Positions 36,018-48,463 of a stretch of DNA of 64,000 nucleotides are shown in pieces; position 1 is the first letter of the stretch; every line of letters begins with the position of its first letter. Under the pieces are notes generated by a model. The model ran no database searches. It worked only from the letters and a program-made list of their open reading frames with translations, and was not told where the DNA came from. This stretch comes from Cymodocea nodosa (taxonomy: Eukaryota; Streptophyta; Magnoliopsida; Alismatales; Cymodoceaceae). Both the position numbers and the translations under genes were made by a program. The stretch is taken from NCBI GenBank assembly GCA_036874045.1, contig JAZBRI010000011.1, positions 2,914,001-2,978,000 on the forward strand, read 5' to 3'.

Positions 36018-36665
36018 GTATCATGATAATAACCCTTGATGTTGCTAAGAATGGTCTTCCCAAAATTAAAGATGTATCATGATTTTTATGCTTAATTTGT
36101 TGGGAATCCAAAATCACAATATCAATAGGATATATGAAATTTTTGATTTTAATTAAGTTATCCTCTATTTTTCCTCTAAGGTATCTTATACTTCTATCAA
36201 CTAATTGAATAATTGTCCTAGTAGGGATTAAGCCTTCTAATCCTAAGGATGCAAATATATCATTCGACATAATATTTATACCTGCACCTAAGTCTATTAA
36301 GGTTCTTTCTAGAATGATATTTCCTATGGTGCATGATATAACAGGGATTCCAGGATCATATAACTTTTTAGAAATTTGTGGCAGAAATAGGGAACTACTT
36401 TGCTTAGCTAAAAAGATTTTCTTTAGAACTTTTTGCTCTCTTTTCTTAGTACGCCAATCCTTAAGAAATTTAACACAAGGTGGCATTTTCTGCAATAAGT
36501 CTAACAAAGGAATGTTAACTTATACTTTTTCAAAAATTTCTCTAATTTTTTCTTATTTTTCAGGAAATGTTTATTGTAATCTTTCAGGATAGGGTACTAA
36601 TGATTGTGATTTACAAGATTCTTTTTCTTTCAGTTCATTCGTTTGATCATTTTTAATCTCATTTT
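36018..36665 (-). pseudogene. Athila-like Ty3/gypsy gag-pol fragment with aspartic protease
   Basis: A minus-strand fragment encoding the retropepsin region of an Athila-like gypsy element. It has MPPCVKFLKDWRTKKR, then PVISCTIGNIILERTLIDLG with the active-site D-[LT]-G-A, LVDRSIRYLRGKIED, and LILGRPFLATSR, the second conserved protease motif. Only this part of the polyprotein survives. The downstream side is joined to X7 LTR sequence. The upstream side meets a Y LTR at 36666. Confidence 0.75.
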
Positions 36666-36836
36666 TGTTAGGATCAATAGGCTCACTAGAGGAGGGTGAA
36701 TGGTGAAGGTGTGTAAATTTTACTTCTTTTATAACTTAATCGACTAATTCTAATTATCAGGGAGTTGAAATAATTTAAATGGATGCAAAACAGTAAATAG
36801 AAAGGAACACAAGACAATTTTTTAGGTGGTTCACCA

Positions 36837-39800
36837 TGTTGAGTATTTTGTTTTGATGATTTGTGCTGAATGAAAGTAATCATATTTGCTCAATTACTAT
36901 TGCTTGTGAAAAGAAATTGAAAACATCAATTAATATAGAAAAAGCTTACTGATATAATACTTGTTTGTATTGGATCTAAAATTATACTAAGTTAATAACT
37001 AGTTGTTTCATTGCATTAATTTCTTATTTAACTAAACGTTAAGTTAACATGTGTTTTTATTGAAAAGCATGATATGTTTTAAAGTTATATCTGAAAGGAC
37101 CTCTAGATTTTGATAATGCAAAAATCAATGTAAGGTTTTGAATTGTATTTATCAGGTTTAGTCATTACAGCAAAAAGATCAGAAATATAGAACGGAAGCT
37201 TAAAGGACTTGTCAAAGAGTTAGATAACTATCCGAGTTTTCTTTTCGGAGAGTTAGATTACTATTCAAGTTTTTCGGTGAGTTACAAGTATAACTTTTCT
37301 TAAATTAATTCATCCTATTATGTGTGTGCAGAATGGAGAAGCCAGCAGTCAAAATCTTAAAGGAAAAATCGGAGAGTTAGATAACTATCCAAAATCTCAA
37401 AGAGAGTTTCAGTGAGTTACAGTTTAACTATCCGAAACTTAAGTCACTGAATTTCCCATGTGTAGAATTCTAGACAGAAGTTCATATAAGATTTCGAAGA
37501 GTTAGAAAGATAACTATCCGAACATTCAACAGAGTTTCGGTGAGTTACAGTTTAATTATCCGAAACTTAAGTCATTGAATTTCCCACGTGCAGAATTCCA
37601 AAGAGAAGCTCAAATAAGTTTTCGAAGAGTTAGAAAGATAACTATCCGAAATCCTGAAGCATTTCGGTGAGTTACTAGGATAACCATCAAAAACTTAAGT
37701 CAGTCTTTTATGCACGTGCTGAATTAAAGAAATTGGAAAGTTAACGGAGGGTTACTGTAGCCAACTATCCGATAGTTAAATAACTGTTCGGTAAGTTACA
37801 GTTATAAGTATCCGATTGAATGATAGCTCGCAGTATATATTCTGGAATCCTACATGGCAGAAAGGTTTAAGTGATCTTTCGGTGAGTTACAGATATTCTT
37901 CGGAGAGTTACACAACTAACTATCCGAAAGGTTAGGAAAATCGGAAGGACATCTTGAAATAACTTTCTGAACGGTAACTTACCATATTTGGGACTGAAGT
38001 CTAATCAAGTACAATAGAATACATCTGTTGGAAGAAAATATGATCGTTACACATGTTTGGTATATATACAAGATACAGACAACAGATTTAGTTTAGCTTT
38101 TGCTCATATACACACTTACACCAAGCTCAACAGAAGAAAAGCTTTAGAGACCAAATCATCTTCAACGTTTACAGACTGAATTTCAGAAGCTCATCACGCA
38201 CTCAACTCTATTGCTCACAAGCTAGTGTTTACTAAAGTACATGGATCAAAACTTTAAAGAAAAGATTGATTAAAGCTTCGACAAGGAAGCTCAAGTGAAT
38301 GGTTAGTTGGTTCTTGCTTAAACCTTAAAGCAAGTGATTGTAAGTTTGCAAGAGTTTAGTGAAGCCCAAGTATCCCTTGGGGGTGGACTAGCCGTTAGTG
38401 GTGAACCACCTAAAAATCTCTGTGTGAATTCTTTTATCGTGTGCTTGCTATCTCTTTACATTAAACTACTTCTAAAAGGTTAAAAAACGAATTATTACCA
38501 TTCACCCCCCCTCTAGTAAGCCTTAAGGTCCTAACAATATCTTCTGTATCATGAACAGTGCATGTTTAGACAACTCGTTAAGTTAGAGTGTTATTTGTAT
38601 AGAGATCACATGAGAACTCATTAAGTTAGAGGCTTAAAGGTTAAAATAGGTCACGTGAGAACTCGTTAAGTTAGTAAGTAAAGAAGAGACAAACTCGTTA
38701 AGTTAGTGTTTTCCATGTGTGTGCGGTAATGAAAATCGAAGAGTTAGATAACTATTCGAGTTTTTATATGCATGGATAGATAACTATTCGAGTTTTTATA
38801 CGCATGGATAGATAACTGTTTGAGTTTTATAAAATGACTAACAGACACGTGGTGAATTAAAAGTTACGAATGTTATATTGTATCACGTGAGGTGCACATG
38901 TTTAACTCGTTAAGTTAACATAACTAAATATGTTGAGTTACTATATTGAACACTAAGGCAACATGTTAGGTTAGCGGTATAAAACTTAAGTTGTTATTTT
39001 TGCATGTGGTAAAATTCTTATTATAAAAATATTTGTTTATTATTGGTTTGTTGAGTTATCTGTAACACAATGGAGATGATTCGTTGAGTTATCGTAACAC
39101 CACAGACTTAGTTTGTTGAGTTAGCTACAATACTTGTCACGTGAGTTGGCACATGAGGAACTCGTTAAGTTTGAAATGTTAAGTTATATATCTACTTGTT
39201 TTACTCATTTAGTTAATATTAAAGTAACGACTTCTTATTACACTTGATGAAAGATTTTGGACGAGAAAGTTTATTTTGTAGGAAATTTTTCAGAGATCTA
39301 GGATTGATGATTAAAGAAAATTCAAAATGTAAACGTGGGTCAAAACATGTGTATTTCGATGAAAGAAAAAGAAAAGACGTGAAGAAGTGGAAGACTGATA
39401 GTGATTAAACGTGGAAGATATGCATCAAATGAAGATATAGTATAAAAGGCATAGAATTCTCGTTGATCAATTATCCTTGCACACCAAACGAAAAATCTTT
39501 TCAGGGATCAAAAACACCTCTTTAGGGAAAAGCTCTCAGGTGGAAGAAAATTCAGTGAAGTAGAAAAAGGTAAGATATATGTCACTGAAGATTTGAAGTA
39601 TCAAATGGAAGAAAATTCAGTGAAACAGAAAAGGTCAAATTTATGTCACTGAAGATTTAAAGTATCAGAAGAAATCATATTTGGTGAAGCAGAGAAAGAC
39701 TAGATATTTGTCACTGAAGAATTGTTGAAGAAGAAAGAGAAGAAGAAGAAGAAAGATCTCAAATAGGGAGAAATGTTTTAAATTCCACAAATTAGTTTTC

Positions 39801-40027
39801 TCTATTTGTAGTTATGAAATTGTATAGATGAAACATGGTATTGATATATAATTGCATCTACAATTTCTAAGGAGAATTGAATTGTATATTGTAATTGAAA
39901 CCTTGAATAAAAATGATTTTATGAAAACAGTGTCTAGACTTGTTTTTGAGTTTTAAAGTTTCAATTATAATAGAATATGTTGAAAAACACAATCCACCCC
40001 CCTCATGTGTAGCCATACGATCCTACA
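36837..40027 (+). mobile_element. S-family solo LTR with target duplication CACCA
   Basis: A solo LTR from TGTTGAGTA to CGATCCTACA flanked by CACCA at 36832-36836 and 40028-40032. Without the nested Y1 insertion it is about 1.74 kb, slightly longer than the C LTRs. It lies within the Y2 LTR and is itself interrupted by Y1 at 37092. It is a product of LTR-LTR recombination. TATAAAAGG is near 39443. Confidence 0.9.
37092..38536 (+). mobile_element. Y-family solo LTR Y1 with target duplication ATATC
   Basis: A 1,445-bp solo LTR with inverted ends TGAAAGGACC and GGTCCTAACA and a perfect duplication ATATC at 37087-37091 and 38537-38541. U3 (37190-38000) is packed with AACTATCCGAA, CGGTGAGTTACAG and CTTAAGTCA-type repeats. 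A TATA-like TATATATAC is near 38065. It is the innermost layer of a three-level nest. Confidence 0.92.
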
Positions 40028-41298
40028 CACCAACTCGGCTAGTCCACCCCCATGGTTCACTTGGGCTTCACTAAGTATAAAAACTTACAACACTTGCTTT
40101 TAGGTAGAAGCAAGAACCAATACTTGAGTTTTCAATTTGAAGCTCAGCAACCAACCTTTCTTTGAGCTTTCAGGTACAAGCTTTAAACCAACAATGAGTT
40201 TTCAGGTTGAAACTCATGAACCAACAACTTTGAACTTTTTCTCAGAGTTTTAGCATAGGGAGCTTTTATGTTGTAGTGAATCTTTGAGAGTATTCTTGAA
40301 TGTTGTAGACTTGAGAGTGTGTTTGGAATTTTTGTGTAGCTCACAATATATGATAATCATTGTTGTAATATTTCCTATACTTCTCATATTTATACCAAGA
40401 GGTATAACAATCATATTTACTTCCAATGGATGTTTTCTACTATACTAGATATGTAGCCAGTTCCAAAAATAGTAGGTTACTATTCTGTCTGCTGTTTAGT
40501 AAGTAACCTTTTGATTCTCTTTGATTTTCAGATGGTTATATGTATAACTCACCGAAGAACATATGTATAACTCACCGAAGATCCACTTAAATCTTGTTGT
40601 CTGTGTCACATGAGAATTTAAGTCAAGCACGTGAGGTGACTTAAGTTTAGATGGTTATAACTGTTAACTCACTGATATTCTTTAACTTTCGGATAGTTAG
40701 CTACAGTATCCTCCCGAGCCTTCTTTTAAGCTTCCAACTACATTCTTCTCATTTCTACATGTGCAAAATAGAGTGACTTAAGTTTCAGATAGTTAAGTTT
40801 GTAACCTTTCGAAATCACAAATTTTTTGAATAGTTAACTTTCTAACTCTCTGAAAAAATCCTTTTAAGCATCTGTTCTGGATTTCTACACGTGGGAAATT
40901 CAATAACTTAAGTTTCGGATAGTTAGCCTTCCTAACTTTCCGATTTGCCTTGAACTTTCGGATAGTTAGCGCTCTCCGATCATTCAGCCAACTATCTTTA
41001 CAACCCTCTGAAGGCCTTGTATTTTCGGATAGTTAACCTTCTAACTATTCGATAATGTTTCTGCTACTTTACATTGACTCTTCGGATACTTAAGCCTGAT
41101 AACTCACTGAAAATTTATCTCTTCTAGATGGCTAAGCCTGGTAACCTTCTGAAATCTAGTTTATCTCTTGCAACACATATTGAACTATTTGTAATGACTT
41201 ATCTGCCTTCTGCTCTTCTACTGAACTGTTTAAACTATGAAATACAATTTATTTCCTCACACAGGTTTTTGCATTATCAAAATACAAGGGTCCTGACA

Positions 41299-41573
41299 AT
41301 CTCCCCCTTTTTGATAATGACAAAATCCTTTATATTTAATTACATGTATTTCACTCCCTAGTTTATTTTTATAAATACTGTCACACAGAAAACAATAAAA
41401 ATAGATTTAGAAAAGGAATCTCCCCTTGTCTATGTGTTGGGATTTTCTCCCCCTACCTTCCACGTCATTTCTCTTTAAACTTTTCTTCATCTATGAATTG
41501 ATTTCCTTCCTGTTATACTTCTCCCCCTTTTTATCATTATATAAAAAGTAGACTTCTGAAATCTGATTTCTGA
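41299..41573 (-). mobile_element. Y2 polypurine tract and adjacent internal sequence
   Basis: Starting at the LTR edge, the plus strand reads ATCTCCCCCTTTTTGATAAT, the complement of a polypurine tract. More CTCCCCC blocks follow near 41452 and 41520, as in Y3. It is non-coding and stops at X8. Confidence 0.7.
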
Positions 41574-42838
41574 TCTATTGATAGTAAAAACTTCTGTCAC
41601 TACATGCGATGTGATTACACCATTGAAAACTTAATCACTTACAATCTTGCCTCCTCTCCTTATAGAATCACGAGTCCAGAATTGCAAGATGATCTCCTCT
41701 TCAGCATACTGGCATCAACCCGAAACCAAGGTTAGAAGCTTTACGACCTCCTAAGATATGAGTTGGTGCTTGGTGAAAATGGCTTCCCTTCCTGCGACGC
41801 GATCACTTCTCACCGTGGTTGTCAGGCACCGTGTTTGGCTCGAAATAGACCCAACATCAGGAAAGTATACTCACAAACCTCTGATGATTGGTGATGTTGG
41901 TGATTTTTGGTGATGGTGTGGAGCTTCAGTGAACTTACGACACTGCCTGCAATTAGCGCGGTCCTCCACCTCTACACACACAACCAACCACCCTTTCTTC
42001 ATTTTTCTCCTCTTCTTTTATATTTCTTCAGTAGTAACTACTTCTGCTTAGATGATCGATTGGATTTCCTTTATTCCTATCAACGATGGTGATTTCTTCT
42101 TCCTTCCACGAGTGAATTCCTGCGTGATACGTGCAATCGTGGTTTTCCTTCGATTGTCCTATTTCTGTAACTACTACAGTGACATATTAGAAAATAAATG
42201 GTCTGTGGAGTTACAAATAACTCAACAGACTTAATTCGTTGATTTAACTATAAAACACGTGCAATAAAGAAATAAGCTGCTAACATAACGCGTTACCTTA
42301 GTGTATATTCATGTAACTCAATGTGTACAGTTATGCTAACTTAACGAGTTAAACATGTGCATCTCACGTCATATACTAAAGCATTTAAATTCAACACGTG
42401 CATAATTCTAACTTAACAAGTTCGGATATTTTAGACACTTACGAACTTAACTATCCGATACTTAGATGCATTTTGGATAGTTAACAGATAACTTACCGAA
42501 AATCCACTTAAGTCATACATTAAGGTTTCAACACGTGTACTCTAGGAAATAATAAAATATTCTTCTATCATTAAAAACATAACTATCTGGTACATGCAAT
42601 ATAACTCTCTGAAATAATAGAAAATTCAGATACTTAAGAATTTCACAGCCTACAATTCACTGATAGTTCAAAAATGTACTAAATTAACATTAATTCCTTG
42701 AAATTATGTATATTCTTTCATTAAAGCTTATAATAGTGCAATAATAAGATGATGATGTAATTCTTATATGATAAGCTAAATATTATGCAATTAACCATCA
42801 TTTAACCGTTAATATTATGCACTTTTTCATTCTAAACA
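41574..42838 (-). mobile_element. X-family LTR fragment X8
   Basis: A minus-strand X LTR ending at its complete 5' tip (plus CATTCTAAACA at 42828-42838). It carries the leader block (41680-41830), TATA region (near 42010-42030) and the U3 repeat array (42180-42640). The LTR 3' end is missing. It separates the Y2 end from element E and may have inserted into a single older element. Confidence 0.6.
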
Positions 42839-45421
42839 TATGGCAGGTTCAGATTTTTAGTTAAACTTGTCTTTAGCATCTCTAGTGTTTAAGACAAAGC
42901 ATTTGCATTTGAATGTCTTAAAATATCCAACATTTGGAGTCTTGTCAAACCAAAGTTCAAAAGGTGTCTTGTTCTGCAAAGATTTGATATGAGTTTTGTT
43001 GGAGATGTGACAAGTTGTACCTACAGCTTCAACTCAAAGAAATTTTGGCAGATCAATGGTATTCAACATAGTTCTAGCCATTTTTTGCAATGTTCTATTC
43101 TTCCTTTCCATAACTCCATTTTGAGCTGGAGTTCTAGGGCAAGAGAATTCATGTAAGATTCCAAATGAATTGCAAAGATTTTGGAATTCATAGTTTTCAA
43201 ATTGTCCTTCATGATCACTTCAGATTTTCTTCATAGTCAGTTCCTTCTGATTTTGAATTCATTGCATGTCTCATTTTTATGTGTCAAAAATATTACCCAA
43301 ATTAATCTAAAGAAATCATCTACAATAACAAGAGTATATTTTTGACCCCCAAGACTTGATACTTGAGTTGGGCCAAAAAGATCTAGACGTAAAAGTTCTA
43401 GTGGCTTTTTGGTGGAAATCTCATTTTTGCTATGAAGAGAGGTTCTCTTCTACTTGCCTAACATGCAGTCACTACACACATTGTCTTTCTTGAACTCAAG
43501 TTTGGGTAGTCTCCTGACTAGATTATTCTTGGATAATTTTCTAAGAGTTTTCATACTAACATGACCAAGTCTTTTATGCCACAACTAGTCATCTTTACTA
43601 GATGCTACCAAATAGGAATTACTTGCAAAATTTTCACAAGAAAAGTTTAGTGTATAAATTGAGCAATTTCTAACACTAGTAAATTTTATCTCATTAGTAG
43701 TTGGGTCAATGATGTAACAATTTTCAGTAGTAAATGAGATAGAATAACCTTTATCACATAATTGTCCTACACTAAATAAATTTTGTTTTAGTCCATTAAC
43801 ATGCAAGGCAGTTTCAATTCTACCATTTTTAGATGTTATATTTTCTATTGCAGTAATTTTACATTTTTCATTATTCCCAAATTTAACAGATCCTGAATTT
43901 AAGTTTTTAACTAAATCAAAAAAACTTTTCTTACCTATCATGTGCTTTGAGCATCCACTGTCCACAATCCAATATGTTGTACGTGCTTGAAGCTTCTTGT
44001 TATCCTGCAATTTATGCTGAAATTAAAACTTTTGGTACCTAAATCTTCTTGAGTCCAACAGAGTTAGTCCTTAAAACATTAAATTTATTGCCTCTTAGTA
44101 GCCACATATGACCCGATCTTCTTCTGATAGTAAAAACAGTGGTGCCATCTCTATATAATCGAATCATGCCATTACAATAAGGTACTTCCTGTGGTGTAGC
44201 AACCCTAGGCCAAATTTACTTCCATTAGGTCGTTGAGATCCTATCATTTTATTTAGTCCTTTTTGACCTTGTGTAATTTTACAGATGATACTTTTCAGAT
44301 CAAAGATTGTAGTTAATAAATTTTTATTTTCTTCTTTTAACTCACAGTTATCACAACTATATTTATCCAAGTTAGTTTTCAAATTTCTACTTTCAACTAC
44401 AACTGTTTCTAATTCAACAAAAGAATCTTCTAAATAATTGTTCAACCTTTTAATTTCTTTCTTATATTCTCTACATTTAACATATAGATTATCTACAATA
44501 CACAAAAGACTATTAATATCTAATTCATCATGCTCGTTCTCTAAACCATAATAAGAAGTGGAGCATACCTCTTGTGTTGCAAAGCACACATTTGCTGCAA
44601 CTTGATCTTTAGAGTCTGAAGAACTATTTGAGGAGCTATCATCCCAAGTAGCTTTGAGAGCCATTTTCTTTTTGTTCTTCCATCTCTTCTTCTTATCTGT
44701 TTGATCCTCTTTTGTCTGTAATGGACAATAGGTCTGTATGTGCCCTTGCCTTTTGCATTTAAAGCATGTAGGAATAGTTCTTTTGAAAGAGCTGGTCTTA
44801 TTATTTTTCTTCATGAATTTTCTGAAGTTCCTTGCCAACAACATAATCTCATCATCATCTGAGCTCAAAGCTTCTTCAGTTGAAGGAAATGCTATTTCCT
44901 TTTTCTTCTCAACTTTCTTTTCAACAGTTCCCTCCTATTCCTTCCAGTCTTTCATTTGAACCTCGTGGGCCAATAGATTGCCCAACAGTTCTTCAACAAT
45001 GTAGTTGTTGAGATCCTTGAAATCTTGAATAGAAGTGGATTTCTATTTCCACTCGACAGTTAAACTTCTCAGGATCTTCTATACCTGTTCACGAGAAGAG
45101 AATTCCTTTCCTAGGACTTTAAGACTATTAATGATCTCAGTAAATCTTGAAAACATTTTAGTTATGTTTTCATTATCATTCATTTTAAACAATTCTAGTT
45201 TTCTTAACAGAATGCTAATTTTTGTGTACTTTACCTGGCTTGTACCTTCGTGAGTGACTTGAATGATTTTCTAGGCCTCATGTGTAGACTTACATGCAGA
45301 AACTTTGTTATATTGTTTAGTAGTTAGTGCACAATATATAGCATTCAGCCCTCTAGCATCCAATTGGATGATTCTCTCATCCTCCTTAGACTAGTCCATA
45401 ACATTACTGGTTGGAAGTGTA
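42839..45421 (-). mobile_element. Element E: old SIRE-like copia, integrase to gag, heavily broken
   Basis: Minus-strand copia coding remains. Gag lies around 44164-45400 with the CCHC knuckle CFKCKRQGHIQTYC near 44730 and a coiled tail. The protease region has YWIVDSGCSKHMIG near 43980, followed by a GAG-pre-integrase and integrase segment at 42840-43560 (NKTPFELWFDKTP near 42950). The sequence is diverged from the S family. No RT, RNase H or 5' LTR is present. It may be the internal part of the Y2 element. It is cut at 45421 by a D-family LTR and has many breaks. Confidence 0.75.
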
Positions 45422-46314
45422 TGTTGTGCGGAAAGATCAATCAAACGTGGAGCATCTAGGGGTGGCGTGGAGAAGAGATCAACATGGATGAGAGGAATGC
45501 GAGTGGAGAATTCGGAAGAACAACAAATTTACATGGTTCCCCAACACGGGTATGTCCACGGGTGATCAATCTATCGTGATTCCTTGCTGTATGGTTGTTG
45601 GTACAAAGAAGGGGGAGAACGAAATCTAGGGATTTGGCTTGTTGGCCTTCCCTTGGACGAAGATGACTCCTTATATAGGGACAACGATGGGTGATACCCA
45701 AAAGACAAGTTTGCCCTTGTACAAATTACCAAAGAAATACAACCATATACAATGACATATACATATACTTGATGGAAGACACACATCACAAATCTTGACC
45801 TTGTCTTTCATCAATCTTCACCACGAACAAGTGATAGATCACCAAGACCCAACGTGGGTCAGCAGTAGTAATAAACATTGAGTAAGTCCAAGCAATGCTT
45901 GAACTTGCTTTCAACAACACCCTTTGTAAACATATCAGCCGGGTTGTCCTTTGTGTTGACCTTCAAAATCTTTATCCTGTCTTCATTCCTGAGGAAGTGA
46001 TACTTAACATCAATATGTTTAATTCTATTATGAAAGACATTATCTTTGGAGAGACAAATAGCGCTAAGACTATCACAGAAGATATCAGCTTTATCAATGT
46101 GCCAACCAAAGTCTCCAAGTAAGCCTTTCAACCAAATCCCTTCCTTTGCAGCTTCTGTCATAGCTACATATTCAGCCTCAGTTGTGGACAGAGATACCAT
46201 AGGCTGAAGAGTTAATTTCCAACTCACAATAGAACCTGCAAATGTAAAGACATAACCAGATAATGATCTCCTTCTGTCAACATCACCTGCATAGTCTGAG
46301 TTTGTATAACCAAC
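45422..46314 (-). mobile_element. D-family copia 3' end: LTR1 plus RNase H remnant
   Basis: LTR1 (45422-45790, 369 bp) runs on the minus strand from TGTGATGTG to CGCACAACA. Inside it lie a short untranslated stretch and the end of RNase H ([38 protein letters not shown]). It stops at 46314, where a second D-family LTR starts. The left flank GTGTA (45417-45421) would be the target duplication, but the partner lies outside the window. Confidence 0.8.
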
Positions 46315-46687
46315 TGTTGTGTGGAAAGATCAAACAAACGTGGAGCATCTAGGGGTGGCATAGAGAAGAGATCTACGTGGAAGAGAGGATTGTGAGTGGA
46401 GAATTCGAAGAACAATAAATTTACGTGGTTCCCCAATACGGGTACGTCCACGGGTGATCAATCTATTGTGATTCCTTGCTGTATGGTTGCTGGTACAAAG
46501 AAGGGGGAGAACAAAATCAAGGGATGGTTTGGCATGGCATCCCTTGGACGTGGATGACCCCTTACATATATAGGGGCAACGGTTGGTGATACCCAAAAGA
46601 CAAGTTTGCCCCTATACAAATTATCAAAGAAATACAACCATATTCAATGACACATACATATACTTGATGGAAGACACACGCATCACA
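46315..46687 (-). repeat. D-family LTR2
   Basis: A 373-bp LTR (plus TGTTGTGTGG to GCATCACA) between two copies of the D RNase H end. It differs from LTR1 and LTR3 at many positions that those two share. It contains the conserved sequence GTGGTTCCCCAA and a TATA-like TATATAAGG (complement) near 46564. Confidence 0.8.
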
Positions 46688-48050
46688 AATCTCTACCTTG
46701 TCTTTCATCAATCTTCACCACGAACAGGTGATGGATCACCAAGACCCAACTTGGGTCAGCAGCAGCAATAGACGTTGAGTAAGTCCAAGCAATGCTTGAA
46801 CTTGCTTTCAATAATGCCCTTTGTAAACATATCAGCTAGATTGTCCTTTGTGTTGACCTTCATAATCTTTATCCTGTCTTCATTCCTGAGGAAGTGATAC
46901 TTAACATCAATATGTTTAGTTCTATCATGAAAGACATTATCTTTGGAGAGACAAATAGCGCTAAGACTATCACAGAAGATATCAGTTTTATCAATGTGCC
47001 AACCAAAGTCTCCAAGTAAGCCTTTCAACCAAATCCCTTCCTCTACAGCTTTTGTCATAGCCACATATTCAGCCTCAGTTGTGGACAGAGATACTGTAGG
47101 CTGAAGAGTTGATTTCCAACTCACAATAGAACCTACAAATGTAAAGACACAACTGGATAATGATCTCCTTCTGTCAACATCACCTGCATAGTCTAAGTCT
47201 GTATAGCAAGCCATAGTACAACCCTGATCTACTGCATACATCAAGCCAACACTTGGAGTTCTTTTCAAATATCTGAATATCCTTTTAACTACTTTCCAAT
47301 GTTCCCTACCCAGATTGGATATGAACCTACTAACAACACTCAAAGGATATGCCAGATCAGGCCTAGTGCATACCATAGCATACATAAGACATCCAACTGC
47401 CTGTGCATAAGGAACTCGCTACATACCATAGCATACATAAGACATCCATACAAGGACTTATTTAATTTGCACAACCAATCAAATTTACCTTTCACCACAA
47501 ACCCTATTGGTTGTTCCATCCAAATATTTTCTTCCAACTCACCATGCAAGAAGGCCGTCTTTACATCTAGTTGTTCCAATTCTAAATTCTATACTGCAGC
47601 AATGGATAACAAAATTCTAATAGATGTATGACGTACAATAGGAGCAAATACCTCATTGAAGTCAACTCCTTCTCGCTGTGGATAACCTTTGGTGACTAAT
47701 CTTGCCTTGTGCTGCACACTTGCGTTGCCTTGAGTCCCAATCTTCTTCTTATAGACCCATTTGCAACCAACAATATTTGTGTTCTTTGGACGTTTCACCA
47801 GTTCCCAAGTCTTGTTCTTATGGAGAGATTGGAGTTCCTCCTCCATAGCAGACATCCAAAGACCAGCTTCTAAATCTTTCATTGCAGCTTTATATGTAGG
47901 TGGATCAATAGAATCTTTCACCTCAACTGCTACTTGTAAGGCAAAAGCAACCAAACTGTCGTAGCCATATCTAATCGGAGGTCTAACATCTCTTCTAGGA
48001 CGATCTTTGCCAATGGTTCTTGGTGGTGGTTGCTCCACCTCTTCCTCCTC
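46688..48050 (-). pseudogene. D-family copia RT and RNase H, left part of the split element
   Basis: Minus-strand pol. The RT start is near 47980-47600 (SAMEEELQSLHKNKTWELV, VGCKWVYKKK). The RT region [12 protein letters not shown] follows near 47560, and RNase H with [26 protein letters not shown] and [12 protein letters not shown] runs to about 46756. The look is that of Tork/Tnt1-type copia rather than SIRE. It is broken in a few places. Element C is inserted at 48050/61099, between integrase and RT. Confidence 0.82.
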
Positions 48051-48327
48051 TATTGAGTATTTTTGTTTTGATGATGTGTGCTGAATGAAAATAATCATAT
48101 TTGCTCAATTACTATTGCTTGTGAAAAGAAATTAAAATCATCAATTAATATAGAAAAAGCTTACTAATATAAATACTTGTCTGTATTGGATCTGAAGTTA
48201 ATAACTAGTCGTTTCGGTGCATTAATTTCTCATTTAGCTAAACGTTAAGTTAACGTGTGTTTTTATTGAAAAGCATGATATGTTTTAATGTTATATTTTC
48301 TGTATCATGAACAATGCACGTTTAGAC

Positions 48328-48463
48328 AACTCGTTAAGTTAGAGTTTTGTTTGTATAGAGGTCACGTGAGAACTCGTTAAGTTAGAGGCTTAAAGGTTAA
48401 AATAGGTCACGTGATAACTCGTTAAGTTAGTGAGTAAAAGAAGAGACGAACTCGTTAAGTTAG
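48328..48463 (+). promoter_or_regulatory. U3 dyad and G-box array (C 5' LTR)
   Basis: Four exact AACTCGTTAAGTTAG copies start at 48328, 48371, 48416 and 48449. CACGTG lies just before the second (48363) and third (48408). The core AACT-N5-AGTT is an inverted repeat, compatible with a dimeric binding site. G-boxes are bound by plant bZIP and bHLH factors. That this is an enhancer is inference. Confidence 0.5.

Larger units (their letters stand above)
36666..41298 (-). mobile_element. Y-family copia LTR Y2, split by a nested LTR
   Basis: A minus-strand Y LTR in two parts, 36666-36836 and 40028-41298. The outer end reads TGTTAGGATC (plus) and the inner end GGTCCTGACA, followed by an inverted polypurine tract, so this is a 3' LTR. 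The gap is exactly an S solo LTR with duplication CACCA. Compared with the solo Y1 copy, the phrase TTAGGTGGTTCACCA is continued correctly by the sequence after the gap. GATAGTTA-type repeats fill 40500-41150. Confidence 0.8.

Noticed and set aside
36018-36507. Intact host aspartic protease gene
   Set aside because: The motif context (SCTIGN, DLGAG, LGRPFLA) is that of Athila-type retroelement protease, with no signal peptide and only a fragment present.
48328-48463. CRISPR-like array (repeated 15-mers at near-regular spacing)
   Set aside because: The repeats are short, palindromic, imperfect beyond four copies and located in an LTR U3 of a plant element. Spacing drifts and spacers are shared between all LTR copies.
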